DNA from: Gigaspora rosea
Taxonomy: Eukaryota > Glomeromycota > Glomeromycetes > Diversisporales > Gigasporaceae
Assembly: GCA_003550325.1 (NCBI GenBank)
Contig: QKWP01000026.1
Span: forward strand, 537,958-601,957
Length of the DNA: 64,000 nt
Direction: 5' to 3'
The position numbers and the translations under genes were made by a program. Below, one piece after another: positions 45,379-56,743 of the stretch (positions are counted from its first letter, which is position 1; each line of letters opens with the position of its first letter). The notes under the pieces are model-generated. The model searched no databases and was not told the DNA's origin. It saw nothing but the letters and a program-made list of their open reading frames with translations.

Positions 45379-46721
45379 GGACTCCAAATATGGAATATGT
45401 AAGCATTGTAATAAATATAATACGCATGAATCTTGGTGCATTACATGTGATCCTGAAATAATGATTCGAAGTTGGACTTGTGGAAATAAAGATGTTGACC
45501 GTTGTATAAAGGAGTTTCAACTTAGAGCTACTAAATATGAGGGTGTTATTGAATGGATTCCATTTGATAAATTATGCATCACTGATAAAATTGGTGAAGG
45601 TGGATTTGGTTGTGTATACTTTGCAACTTGGTCAGATGGTACACGTAAAATTGAGAAAACAGACGATCATAACTATGTAAGATCTCGTGAACAATCTAGC
45701 GCCGTTGCACTCAAGACACTATCAGATTCTTCTTTAAAGGAAGTAAGCTAAATTTGTTATTCTTATTCTTATTAAAAAAAATAGTTGTATTAATTCATTT
45801 TTATAAATTCGTCAAGTTCAAAAACCATATGAAATGTATGTTAATTGGTAGTAAGCTCAGAATATATGGGTTAACTCAAAATTCAGAAACGAAGGAATAT
45901 ATGATGGTATCTCAATATGCCGACAGTGGAAATCTTTATAAGTTTTTAAGAACAAATTTTCGTGACATTTACTGGCAAACCAAATTAAAATTACTACTGG
46001 ATATTTCAAATGATCTAGTTGGAGTTCATACTACTGGCTATATTCATGCAGATTTTCATAGTGGTAATATTTTGCTACATAAAGGAATCAACGAAAATAT
46101 GAAATCTTTCATTTCAGATATGGGATTATCTAAAAAATCCAATAAAGGTGATTCAGAGGGTTGTATTTATGGTGTCATGCCTTACGTCGCTCCAGAGGTT
46201 TTATTAAGTCAGGAATTTACAATAAAAGCTGATATTTATGGCTTTGGAGTCATCATGTCAGAGATGTCAACTGGCCAAAGACCCTTTGATGGTTATCAAT
46301 TTAATGAAGAACTTGTTGTAAAAATTTGCACTGGATTACGACCAGAGTTTGCACCAGGAACTCCAGAATGCTATATTAAATTGGCTAAGCAATGCATGGA
46401 TTCTGACCCAAAAGAACGACCACATGTTTGCAAGTTAAATATAAACTTGAAGATTGGATTGAAAGTATGGAGAATTCAGATAATAATAAAATTAAAAAGC
46501 AATTCTTAGATGCTGATAAAATAGCTGCAGATTTTCCAATCAAGTTACCAAAACATTCGGATTTTATGTACACTAGAAAAATGATTAATACACAAAACAT
46601 ATCGAATACAATTAAAGGTATCTATTTGAAAGTTATCTATATATGTTTTTGCTTAAATTAATTTTAAATTTTATATTTAGCAAGCGGACCTATTGAATCC
46701 ATTGAACTTCCTGATTATTGA
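45379..46721 (+). CDS. Protein kinase of the zinc-ribbon tyrosine-kinase-like family, one frameshift
   Basis: Four signals define it. A small CKHC...CITC zinc ribbon (45395-45450) precedes a conserved linker (WTCGNKDVD, VIEWIPFDKL). The kinase domain has GEGGFG (about 45592), AVALK (about 45705), a catalytic loop HADFHSGN (Arg of HRD replaced by Ala), SDMG for DFG, and PYVAPE. Exons: 45379-45742, 45817-46617 and 46681-46721, with 74-bp and 63-bp introns in consistent phases; the stop is TGA at 46719. In exon 3, after DPKERPHV, one base is missing near 46428, in a TTT run; beyond it the frame reads the family's usual tail (KYKLEDW, ADKIAADFP, MYTRK). Without an upstream exon there is no start codon, because an in-frame TAA lies just before the zinc ribbon. 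Lys and Asp residues are present, so catalysis is possible; HRD and DFG variants (HAD, DMG) may reduce activity. Likely cytoplasmic signalling; substrate unknown. Confidence 0.82.
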
Positions 46722-47198
46722 ATTATTGTTCAAGTATATTAAATTTATAGTTAAATAATCTTTATTTTATTAGTGTTTAAATTATGAAACACATTTGCCA
46801 ATTTGTAAAATTTGGCCTTTTTTAAAGTCCCCATATTTGATCACTAAATTTAGCATATATTTTAATTAAATTTGTGATACTGTTGTTTGATTGGTCAATC
46901 TCAGAAGAAAATTACTGTAAATCAATTGTATAAGTAACTAACAGAATATAAAAGTATTAATATTATTTATACATATTTAAATAAATATCAACTTTTATTA
47001 CTAACTTATATTGTGTAAAAGAAAAAAAAGATTAGAATTTTTTGGTTTTAAATTTAATTGGCATTTATTAGCCATTAAAAGTATTTATTGTTTATATTTA
47101 AATAAATTTTGGTTTTTTAAACTTAAATAAAGATTTGAGTTTTATACTAAATGTGGTTAGCAATTATAGTAGTGAATATTAAGGTATGTATTGCCTTA
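46722..47198. other. AT-rich intergenic, no gene seen
   Basis: Downstream of the kinase stop; no supported feature. Confidence 0.4.
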
Positions 47199-47345
47199 GA
47201 ACAGTGTCATTAATCACCTTATTATTTTTTATTAGAGGCTTACCCTTCATTTTTCTTAATAAATAATTTGTCAGGTTCCTTAAATATAATTTCAGCTTTT
47301 TTACTCCCTTTTCTCTAAAAAATTATCTGATTTTTGTCATTACCT
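47199..47345. mobile_element. Miniature element CAGTGTCATTAATCACC, copy 1
   Basis: The block from CAGTGTCATTAATCACC to ATCTGATTTTTGTCATTACC is the reverse complement of 51307-51466. The start and inverted end resemble each other, so each copy is a short inverted-repeat element. Confidence 0.7.
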
Positions 47346-48531
47346 TATTATATTTGGATTGCATTAATAAATACTATATTGTTTATACATTACAATCTTT
47401 ATTTGGTACAAAACTACATAATAGTACTATTTTAGGATTTCAAAATTAATAATTTGGCATCTAAGAATAAAAATGCTTCTATTCTAAATTGAGTGATTTT
47501 TAAGCTCTATTTTTTTAAAAATTTGTTACAAAACAAAAAGGCAGAATTCTTGATTTTTAATATTTAGAAATATCTATTAAAAAAGTGTTTTGAAATAATA
47601 GGATTAATTTGGTAATAATTCTAGCTGGCTTAAGGGCTGTAACATTATTTACCTATTATCTATTTACTATAAAGTCTTATTCCCACTCCAGAAAATATAT
47701 ATATAAGTAATTTTAGCCAATTAAATTAAACTAAAGTAAGATTTGTCTTGACCCTACTCATAAAATATTACTAATAAATGTTAGCACTCTATCAGTACAT
47801 ACTACTTATTAAATATTGTTATCAATAAACTATTTAAATATAATCTCTAAAAGGAATAACATTTTTAGATATCTTATAGTGTTCTAATACAACTGCTAAA
47901 GAAAGCTTTATTATTCAAGTTTTAATAAGGCATATTAGTGAGCTAAACATTCTTGGAAAGAAATTCCTAGTTAGGCCTTATTGTTTTTTAAAGTTTGTAG
48001 CATTTAAATACTTTAGTTAATCAAAATAATTCTAATAAATAAAAAACTATAAAGAATTAAAATTGACAATTTAACATTAAAATTAGAAAGTAAAGAATAA
48101 TGATTTTAGATTATAATTAAAATGTAATCAAAAAAAAGATATAAAGCAATTCTGAATAATTTAAATTTTACTTTATTTTACACTTTTAATTGTAATATTC
48201 TCAAATCTAATATAAATAAAGTACTATAAAATTTAGCAATCAAAAATGTTATTGTAATTCTAATTAGTAAAACAATATAGATAGTTTAACTTCTAATACA
48301 CATTTTAATAAAGCAATAATTTAAAGTTTTATTCAAATTTAACAAATTTCAAGATATTTAATAGTTTGTTATCTAAGAATTAATATTATATTAAACAAAA
48401 AATATATAAAGTTATATAATGTTATTTGTCTTATCATTTATATTCTAAAGTTTTTCTTACTTATTTTTATATCCATATTTTTATTGCAAATTTATTATAA
48501 ACGTAGATTAGAATCAACCAAATTTAAATTG
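47346..48531. other. AT-rich intergenic, nothing recognised
   Basis: No supported gene, RNA or strong repeat. Confidence 0.4.
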
Positions 48532-48539
48532 CTTGAATA

Positions 48540-50325
48540 GGGCTTTTCTATATATCTCTGGCCAGATATATATAGTTTAAATGCCTCTGGCCTTTTTGGC
48601 CAATCAAAAAATGGGAAAATCACATGATTAAAAGTTCATGTGTTGATCCGATTGCCGATGCAAAATCGGACGCGCATCGCCAGATCCAGATAGATAAGTA
48701 CAGATCATCTTTGATCTGTTTTTTTTGTTTTTTTCCTTACCTTTGTTTTCTTTACTTCCTTCGCTTCCTTCGCTTTTTTTACTAACAAATTTTTTTTTTA
48801 TTTAGCTTATTGTTATCTTTCATCGTGCTGTTTCTGTTATTGTATTTGGTGTTTCGTCATTGGTGTCATTGTTAGATTTCCTTGGGGTTAAGCATCTTTC
48901 GGGTGGTCGTGTAGGTGTTTATTGGTAGACTTTCGTGTTTCTCTGGGGGTTGTCTTTCGTTTTCTTTTATGTTTTTGTGGAGGGTGGTTTTATGTTCTCT
49001 TCTCTTCTTTGGTTGTTTAGGGACATAGAATCGGCCAGTGAAGTGGTTCTCGCAAAGGTTCAGGTTTTTTTCTTTTTTTTTCTTTTTTTTTCCTTCTTAT
49101 TTTCTTTAACCTGTTTAGGTTTTTTCTTTTAGGTTTGCCGGAATATAGAATCATCACCATTCGTCGTTGGTGCCATCGTTGTTGTTCCTCCTTTCACCGC
49201 TAATATCATTTGTTGGTGCCTCTGTCGTCGATGATATCTTCTGTTGGTATTTCATGACTGGCATCATCGTTTGTTGGTGCTCTTTTCATTTTTGGTAAGT
49301 CCCTTTATCAACATTGGTGAGCTCGTTCTTTGGTGCCCCTTTTCATCATTAGTTTTATTGTGCCTTTTTTCGTCACTGTACTGGTGCACATATCGTGTCA
49401 AGTTGATTTCAGTGGTGCCATATCGTGTTATTTCACTAGTGCCGTATTGTATCAATTCCACGTCATACTGTATTTTGCTGGTGTTGTTTCGTATTGCCGT
49501 ATTGCCGTATCGGTATCATCATATCGCCGTATTCGTGCCTTGTCCATATTCTGCTAAAGGTCATTTATATTGTATTAGGGTTAGGGTTAGGGTTAGTGGA
49601 AGATAAAATGGGCCTAGGGCTAGAATTATGGTTAGGGTTAAAATTAAGTAGTAGCACAGAGTTAGTGTAAGAGATAGTAGTTATTCGGGTTTAGTGTTAG
49701 GTTAGATAGTAGCGCGAGTTTATGTAAGTTATTTTGTTATAAATTATCATAAATAAATATGAATTAAATATAAAATAATATAAGAAATAAATATAAAATC
49801 GTGTACCTGGTACTAGTAATTTTAAGATTCTAAGTTTTTGATCGGTTCGATCATGAGATGCACAACCAAGTTAGGGGATGGCTAAAGTCAAAGGTGCATA
49901 TATATGTTTTTGATTATTTAATTAAATTAGGGTAAGGGTTAGTTAGGGATTAGGAATTAGGGATAGGGCTTGGCTTAAAAGTAAAATTGTCTTCCCGACA
50001 TTTTTATTAATGCTCCTAGACAGGTTTAGACACTTGTTTTTTGTATTTTCGCGTTTTTCACTTTTTTTCTTTGTTTTTGTCTTGTTGGGCTGATCCGTAA
50101 AGATCAAAATTTACGATTTGATTGACTTTTTATCACGTGAACGCACCTGGCTTTAGACGACCCCCAAGTTAGTGAAGTGTGGGCAGACTTTAGGTGATAC
50201 AAACTCTTCCAATCACCTGTTGCTTCGAAAAAGTGAGTCATGTAATTTTCGCTTATTTTGATTGGGCAATAGGCCAGAGACATATAAGCTATATATATCT
50301 GGCCAGAGATATATAGAAAAGCCCA
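48540..50325. mobile_element. 1.8-kb nonautonomous element with GGGCTTTTCTATATATCTCT ends
   Basis: The inverted ends match for at least 50 bp (GGGCTTTTCTATATATCTCT followed by GGCCAGATATATATAG). CTTGAATA at 48532-48539 and 50326-50333 is a perfect 8-bp duplication. The interior is far less AT-rich than its surroundings, with runs of TCGTTGGTGCC-like sequence, GTATTGCCGTATTGCCGTAT, and a telomere-like GGGTTAGGGTTAGGGTTA stretch at about 49578. The ORFs at 48935-49606 follow these repeats and show no domain. A CGTCTAAAGCC element is nested at 49875-50164. Confidence 0.88.
49875..50164. mobile_element. CGTCTAAAGCC miniature element, copy 2, nested
   Basis: CAAGTTAG at 49867-49874 and 50165-50172 is a perfect 8-bp duplication, pointing to hAT-type mobilisation. 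The ends are GGGATGGCTAAAGTCAAAGG and, inverted, GGTCGTCTAAAGCCAGGTGC. The interior (read on the minus strand) repeats GGATCAGCCCAACAAGAC and CCCGACATTTTTATT-like segments seen at 7809-8079. Confidence 0.88.
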
Positions 50326-51306
50326 CTTGAATATTATAATAAATATACAGTAGTATTAAAAATCATTATTATTTCAATTGCAAATAAACTTAAAAAAGTA
50401 ATATACTGTAGAATTTTTATCTACAAAATAACACTTTGAATTACTAGTTTTAAAGCCTTCATGTGTTATTTTGTTGGTAAAATTTTCTTAATTTATTATT
50501 GTTTTAGATTAATATTAACTAATATTACTAGTTTTAAAGTTTGCTCACTAAGAAAACCAATAGACTAGTAATATAAATATTTATATAAATAGATCTAAAT
50601 TTAAATTAAGTGTTTATATTAATAACTATGATACATATTATAATTTATGTTCATTAATTTGCTAACTAAATAGTATTATATTTATCATTCTTAGCATAGT
50701 AGAAAACTCTTAATTTTTATTTAAATTAATATATAAGCTATATTTTTGATGCTTTATAAGTATTGTTTCTAATATATTCATAATAAAAATATCAAAAAAC
50801 ATAACTTTAAAATTTTTATCTGTTTCTATTTGCATATAGTGTTTCTAGGTTTAGTTCAGGTTCAGGTTCAATTTAACCTGCACTAAACTTTGAATTTTAT
50901 AGATCTTTGAAATTGAACTGAATTGAACTTTAAATTTTTGACTATGAACTGAACTAGAACTTAATTTTTTTGGTTCATTTCACTATTATTTTATCATAGT
51001 AAAAATACAAATAATATAAATTTATATTAATTTTAGCTATAAATTTCTTAACAACTACAAATCTAAATTTGCTAAAATATTTACTTTAAATATATGTGAT
51101 ATTAGGCTATAACATATTAAATTTTATGCATTTTGATTAGTAGTTTTATAATTGTTAAAACTATAATTAATTTATATAAAAAAAATTATTTTAGTTTTTT
51201 AAGCAATTTCTTAGGAACTACTATCTAAATTGCATAAAAAAATTAATTTATTGTAGTTTAACATTATCTCTATTTATAGTAAACAGTTTAGCTGATTTGG
51301 ATTAGG

Positions 51307-51466
51307 GGAGTAACAAAAATCAGGTGATTTTTTAGGGGGGGGAGGGGGGTAAAAAAAGTTAAAATTATATATAAGAACCTGACTATTTATATATTAAGGA
51401 AGAGGGAGGGGGGTAGGCCTCTGATAAAAAATAATCAGGTGATTAATGACACTGCCCTTAGTAGTT
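51307..51466. mobile_element. Miniature element CAGTGTCATTAATCACC, copy 2
   Basis: This is the inverted counterpart of 47199-47345, with G-rich runs (GGGGGGGAGGGGGG) where copy 1 has shorter ones. Confidence 0.7.
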
Positions 51467-51735
51467 GTTTAGAAATAATATTAAGCTACATTATAATAAA
51501 ATTTATGCAATTTTAATTAGCAGTTGTGAATAATTACTTAAAACTAGGAAAATGGAAACCATTTAGGGTCCGAAGGACCAAATATAAGCCAATAAGCATT
51601 AGTTGGATTGTTTTGATTGTTGTTTTTTTACATTACACCTGATCTAGCCAATCAAAATTCGTAATTTGCGGACAACACACAACCAGGTCACTATGACTCT
51701 ACCGTAAAGTCTTTCAGACAATTACAATTATTATA

Positions 51736-52055
51736 AAACACACCTATGGTATTGAACACTATAGATAAATTAGATTTGCAAATCTGTATAACAAAAACAT
51801 AAAAATAAATTTTTACAAAACAATAATTACTTAGGGTGTGACCTGGAATTTTATTAGAGCATTAACAAAATTTAGCAAGAAATTTTTTTATTAGAGCCCC
51901 AAAGATGGTTTCATAAGCAAAATTTTGAAATATATATGTTTTTTTAAAAAAAAATAAACAAAAAAATGAAATTTTATGTTACATCTAGTCTTAAATCTTG
52001 ATTGGCTATTCTAATAGTTTTGTGTAATATGGTGTTCAACACCATAGGTGCATTT
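51736..52055. mobile_element. TA-flanked miniature element (AAACGCACCTATGGTG ends), copy 2
   Basis: Same structure as 43972-44300, bordered by TA on both sides; the interior is more degraded (GCATTAACAAAATTTAGCAA). A third, isolated end (ATGCCATAGGCACATTTTAT) lies at 52327. Confidence 0.85.
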
Positions 52056-52944
52056 TAGTAAACTTGTAAAATTAAAGTAAATTTTTTACAAAATTAAAAT
52101 TATTTATATGTTTATATAATTTCTCAAAAACTACTAATCCAAATTGTATAAAATTTTATTATGCTTTTTGAATTTTTCTAAGGTCTAATATAAAAATATT
52201 TAACATAAATTTATATGTTTTTAGTATTAGTACTTAGGTTAGGGTGTTTAGGAGTATAGAGCATTTTTACTTAGAACATTTTGCACTGATTAATTAGCTA
52301 GTTTTAATATATACATAAGTGTAAAATGCCATAGGCACATTTTATTAAAAGTTATTTGTGTATATATCTGATTATAATTTTTTAGCAACTGCTAATCTAA
52401 ATTAGTTAAAATTTTTACTGTAAATAGATATTATATTGTAACCAATATAATTTGGATTGGTAGTTGCTAAAAAATTATTATTAAACCTGAACATGAACAT
52501 GTTCATGAACTTTGAACTGAACTTAAACTGAACCTGAACCAACTCTAAAAAGTTCAATACTGTAATAGACTTGAACAATGTTTTAAAAAAGTTCAAGTTC
52601 ATGTTCAGTTCAAAATTGAATTAAACCTGAACTAGACCTAAAATTTAGTTCAGTTCAGGTTTATAAAAACACTACTTGGATATTTGTGTAATACAACAAA
52701 TCTCATGTGATTTTGCTCAAGACTTAGAACAATTTCCGTTTCATAGTTTATAAATCTATATATTTGTACAACTTTTATCTAATAGCTTATTTATTTGTTT
52801 GCAATTTATATGATTATCGATAAATTAATTAAAAAATTCTATATATTACAAATGGATGCACCAGTGTTTGATATTTCGAATACAGTAAAACTTTCACCAT
52901 ATATTTAGACCAGTGTTTGGGTGTACATTTGGAGAGGTTGTATT

Positions 52945-54265
52945 TAGAGCTGTCAATGGCTTGAACGGCTTGGCTTAGCTTTTAAAAACCGTGGCTCCGG
53001 CTTGAGCCATGGCTATTGAAGTCACGGCTTAAGCAATGGCTCAAGCTATGGCTCAAGTCATGGCTCAAACCATGGCTACAGTAATTATTGATCTGCGTCA
53101 GTATTACAGCTTTTTCATAAATTCTGGGACAATTGATAAAAATTAAATGTTTGAAAATGGATCTTACCAAAGAATAGGAATCGAAATTTAGTTTGGTTTT
53201 TTTTAAAAACGAATTTTTCGCCTTCGACAAAAAACGAAAAATAATTAGAAATGAATAAATGCCTTCGTTTGAACGAAAATGGCTTGCCAAAGAATAGGAT
53301 CGAAATTTAGTTTAATTTTTTAAAACCGAATTTTTCTTCTTCGACAAGAAACGAAAAATATTTAGAAATGAATAGATGCCTTCGTTTGAACGAAAATGGA
53401 TCTTGCCAAAGAATAGGAATTGAAGTTTTATACAATTTTTTAAAAACTAATTTTCATCGAAGAATAATTAGAAATAAATAAAGACTTCGTTTGAACGAAC
53501 ATGGATCTTAATTAAAGAATCGAATTGAAATTTTACACAATTTTTAAAAAACAAAATGTCAAAAAATAATTAAAAATGAATAAAGGCTTCATTTGAATCT
53601 TGTCAAAGGATAGGAATTAAAATGTTACATAATTTTTTAAAAACAAAATTTCGTCGAAAAATAATTAGGCTTCGTTTGAATGAAAATGGATCTTGCCAAA
53701 GAATAGGAATTGAAATTTACACAATTTTTTAAAAACAAAATGTCGTCGAAAAATAGTTAGAAATGAATAAAGCCTTCGTTTGAGCGAAAATGGATTTTGC
53801 AAAGAATAGGAATCGAAATTTTACACAATTTTTCAAAAATATATTTTCGTCGAAAATAATTAGAAATAAATGAAGGCTTCATGTGAGCAAAAATGGATTT
53901 TGCTAAAGAATAGGAATTGAAAGTTTATGACTTACAAGTGCGACAAGTATGCATGTCGATATTTAGTCTTATTGCTGTATTGCAATATATATTAGTCACC
54001 TCATCTTATTAAACTACATATATCCCGAAATCAATTAATTTCGACCAAATATTTATCAGTTGTCCTAGAATTTATGAGAACAGTATAATCATGAACTGCA
54101 GCTTAAGCTGAGCCACAGCTAAGCTGCGGCTCTAAGTTATATCTCAAGCCGCAAATTAAGCTGCAACTCTAAGATGCAGCTCAATTACTGCAGCTCCTCG
54201 GCTTAGGCCGGCTCGGCTCTATTATGCAGCTGAAGCCGGCTTCAAATAAGCCGTTAATAACTCTA
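52945..54265. mobile_element. hAT-type nonautonomous element with GGCTCAAGCCATGGCTCAAG words
   Basis: It starts TAGAGCTGTCAATGGC and ends inverted TAGAGTTATTAACGGC. GTTGTATT at 52937-52944 and 54266-54273 is a perfect 8-bp duplication. The left end (about 130 bp) is made of CATGGCTCAAGCC-type words, the right end (about 170 bp) of GCAGCTTAAGCTGCGGCT-type words. Between them lies a tandem array at about 53150-53930. The minus-strand ORF 52982-53290 is a by-product. Confidence 0.92.
53150..53930. repeat. Tandem array, about 7 units of 100-120 bp
   Basis: Each unit carries GAACGAAAATGGATCTTGCC, AAAGAATAGGAAT, GAAATTT and CGAAAAATAATTAGAAATGA. Units at the left are longer and better preserved. 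It forms the core of the 52945-54265 element. Confidence 0.88.
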
Positions 54266-54273
54266 GTTGTATT

Positions 54274-56743
54274 TAAGGCTTCACTGTAATTTGAAAGCTG
54301 TAAACCTTATGAATGATAAATCGTAATGCCGTTGTTTTGGAATTTTGAAAACAGCCTAGTACTTTAAGATGAACCAAGTGCCGCCCAAAAATCGGCTACA
54401 CATAGGTATTTAGTTAAGTAACGATCATATGTCAAATAGTTTTGTACATAAAATTCATAATAAATTGTACTTTTTTTTTTTTTTTTGAGCAATAAAAAAT
54501 CTTTACACATGTTACAGATTCTTTATTTTGTCAAGTCGTTTTTTTTTAAATCGTATAGAAAATCTATTGGAAAATTTGTGATAAAAAATATTTATATTAA
54601 TTTGTCGAAATTTGACTTAATGTTGCTTTTGACTTAATGTTGCTACGTAGCAGTTTTTGTGATATGTTAGAATTATTGTACGTTGACCTTTTCAAAATAT
54701 CCAGATTCTGAATCTGCAAATTCTGAGTATTTACTAAATTCATGGATATTTATTACTAGCGAAATGATGACGTTTCATAAAGCTGGAGCCTTATTTATTA
54801 AGCGCCTAAAAATAAAAGATATATAACAAATGTATATATGATTCATAGAATGTATACGTGTTAATTTTAAAAGCATTGACCTCAATTTAAAGAAAAATAA
54901 TCTCTGTTTTTCAGTTACTCTCTGCTGTAAATAGTTACCTTCCCGATTTTTGTAATCTACTATTAGAAAATTAACTACTAAATAAAGGTCAGTAAGCATG
55001 AGTTCTTGGAACGATTAACGTATCAACTCTTGAAGAGTTCAATGAAAAGTTAATTACATTCTGTCTTGAAACAATAAATATAGAAAGATCTGTGCGATAG
55101 CCATTTTTTTAGCTTGATTGTATTGAGGAAGTTCACTGAAATTTCTTCTGAAATAAAAATTTTGACTTTATATTATTTTTTTTATATAGTACATATGAGG
55201 AGCGAAGGTAGAACATTTTAAATACAAGTTTTTTTTTGTGTACCAGGATCCATGCCATTTCATTGAAAATCTTTTAGGGATTAATTTATCTTGATTACAT
55301 CTACCACATAAGTATACAATATTGAGCAAAAATTGTAGAATAACGGTAATTTGGCAAATGATCACGTGTCGCTCTGCGGCACGTGTAGCCAATCATTTGT
55401 CAAATTACCGTATTCCCAATAATGGTGTTATCATGATCATGATTGGTAGGGAATCGCTCGTTGAGTTTTAATTTGAATAAACATGGTTACGACGTAACAC
55501 ATGAAAGAAATAACAACAAGAAATTTTTCATGATCATATGAGTTTGTCGGATAACCCTATTTTATGTACTAATACAATCGTAGGAAAGCTCTTACTAATT
55601 GAGCAAAAATTGAATTTAAGTTCAGAAACTTCATTGCGAAATTTATTCAGAAGACTACGATAATAATCGGAAAGCGCATTCAGATGGCATCAGAAAGAAA
55701 TTTGGATTTTTTTTTTTTTTTAAAAAAAAACTTAGTTAATATAAATAGTCATGTGTATAGGTGATTGTGAATATTTTTCTGATCACATGCTAGATTTAAA
55801 GTTTGATTGGCCGAGAATCGGCCATCAGAAAATTATTTAAATAGTGTAAACTAATCCTATACAATAACTATATTAATGTATTAATGTATAATTGTCTGAC
55901 GAATGAAAGCCCGATTTAATTTCGATATACAATATCTGATACGGAAAAAAAATTAGACATCATATCATAAGAAACTATACAATAATTTAATAATACTGTA
56001 TAGACAAGTAGAGCATAGTGGAAGTTCGTTTTGATTGGCTAAATTTAAACTAAATGTGATTGGCGACGATCTTTTTTTTTATACAGTTAACTGTAATTTT
56101 TAAAGTACTTTTATAAGTAAAAATCGTCATGTCATATGAGAAATTTTTTTTTTGTAATCGCAATGTAAAAATCAGCTTGAGTCGTTAGTATTTTACCTTG
56201 AGTTTTACTGTTTTTAACTTGGAATACAGTGGGATACAGAAGTTTCAAGATCTAGATGAGAAGCAAAGATTTTACAAGGTCGGAAGGTAGTTCTGCGACC
56301 TAAGCAATTGGTGAGTAAAGTTGCAAGATTCTGTTTCCACTAGTTTTGCTTGCCTAATAAAAAAACTATTTTGAACTACATTCTAAACTGTACTTTACTT
56401 TTTTATTGTTATATTATTTAGGTTATAAGTATAGTTTATAAATACAACGTTTATAGGTGGCAGTGGTTAGAAATGTTCGCGTATCTTGAATCTATGTTTA
56501 ATAATGTATTACGAAACTTAATGGTTTATTGTAAATTAATGTACTTATTACGAAAAGAATAATATATACATTGTGGAAATATGAATTAAAGTAGCTATTA
56601 TGAATAAATTAATGTGTTGTAAGACTATAATACGCGTCTTCAGAAAGTACTAACTAATTTTTTTTAAAAGTAATAATTCTCGTCCGGGTATGGCCGATAC
56701 TTTATCCGGGGTATGATCAACATTTTTTCCGGGGTGTTTTAAC
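54274..56743. other. Intergenic region with small hairpins, no supported gene
   Basis: The ORFs at 54775-54999 and 55168-55392 lack domain signals. A strong hairpin is at 55343-55411. ATTGGCTAAATTT / TTGATTGGCCGAGAATCGGC words recur around 55800-56065. Nothing else recognised. Confidence 0.4.
55343..55411. repeat. Perfect-looking hairpin with two ACGTG motifs
   Basis: ACGGTAATTTGGCAAATGAT with following CACGTG on the left is answered, inverted, by TACGGTAATTTGACAAATGA and CACGTG on the right, around a GC-rich loop of about 12 bases. It is probably a very small inverted-repeat element. Confidence 0.75.

Larger units (their letters stand above)
50837..52674. mobile_element. hAT-type nonautonomous element with GTTCAGGTTCA word
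   Basis: It starts TAGTGTTTCTAGGTTTAG and ends inverted TAGTGTTTTTATAAACCTG. The flanks TTTGCATA and CTTGGATA agree at 6 of 8 positions, consistent with an old 8-bp duplication. About 150-190 bp at each end consist of TGAACCTGAACTGAACT-type words in both orientations. Two smaller elements (51307-51466, 51736-52055) are nested inside. Confidence 0.8.

Noticed and set aside
17440..49600. Telomere or internal telomeric site from GGGTTAGGG runs at 17450 and 49578
   Set aside because: The runs are only two to four units long, irregular, and embedded in transposable elements; similar TTAGGGT words are part of the miniature-element interior.
48935..49606. Membrane protein genes
   Set aside because: The hydrophobic look comes from T-rich repetitive sequence within a nonautonomous element; the frames overlap in several phases and have no domain.
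47199..51466. A single 4.3-kb transposon with CAGTGTCATTAATCACC ends
   Set aside because: Its boundaries would cross those of the well-supported element 50837-52674. Each end is by itself a full short inverted-repeat element, so these are two separate copies in opposite orientation.
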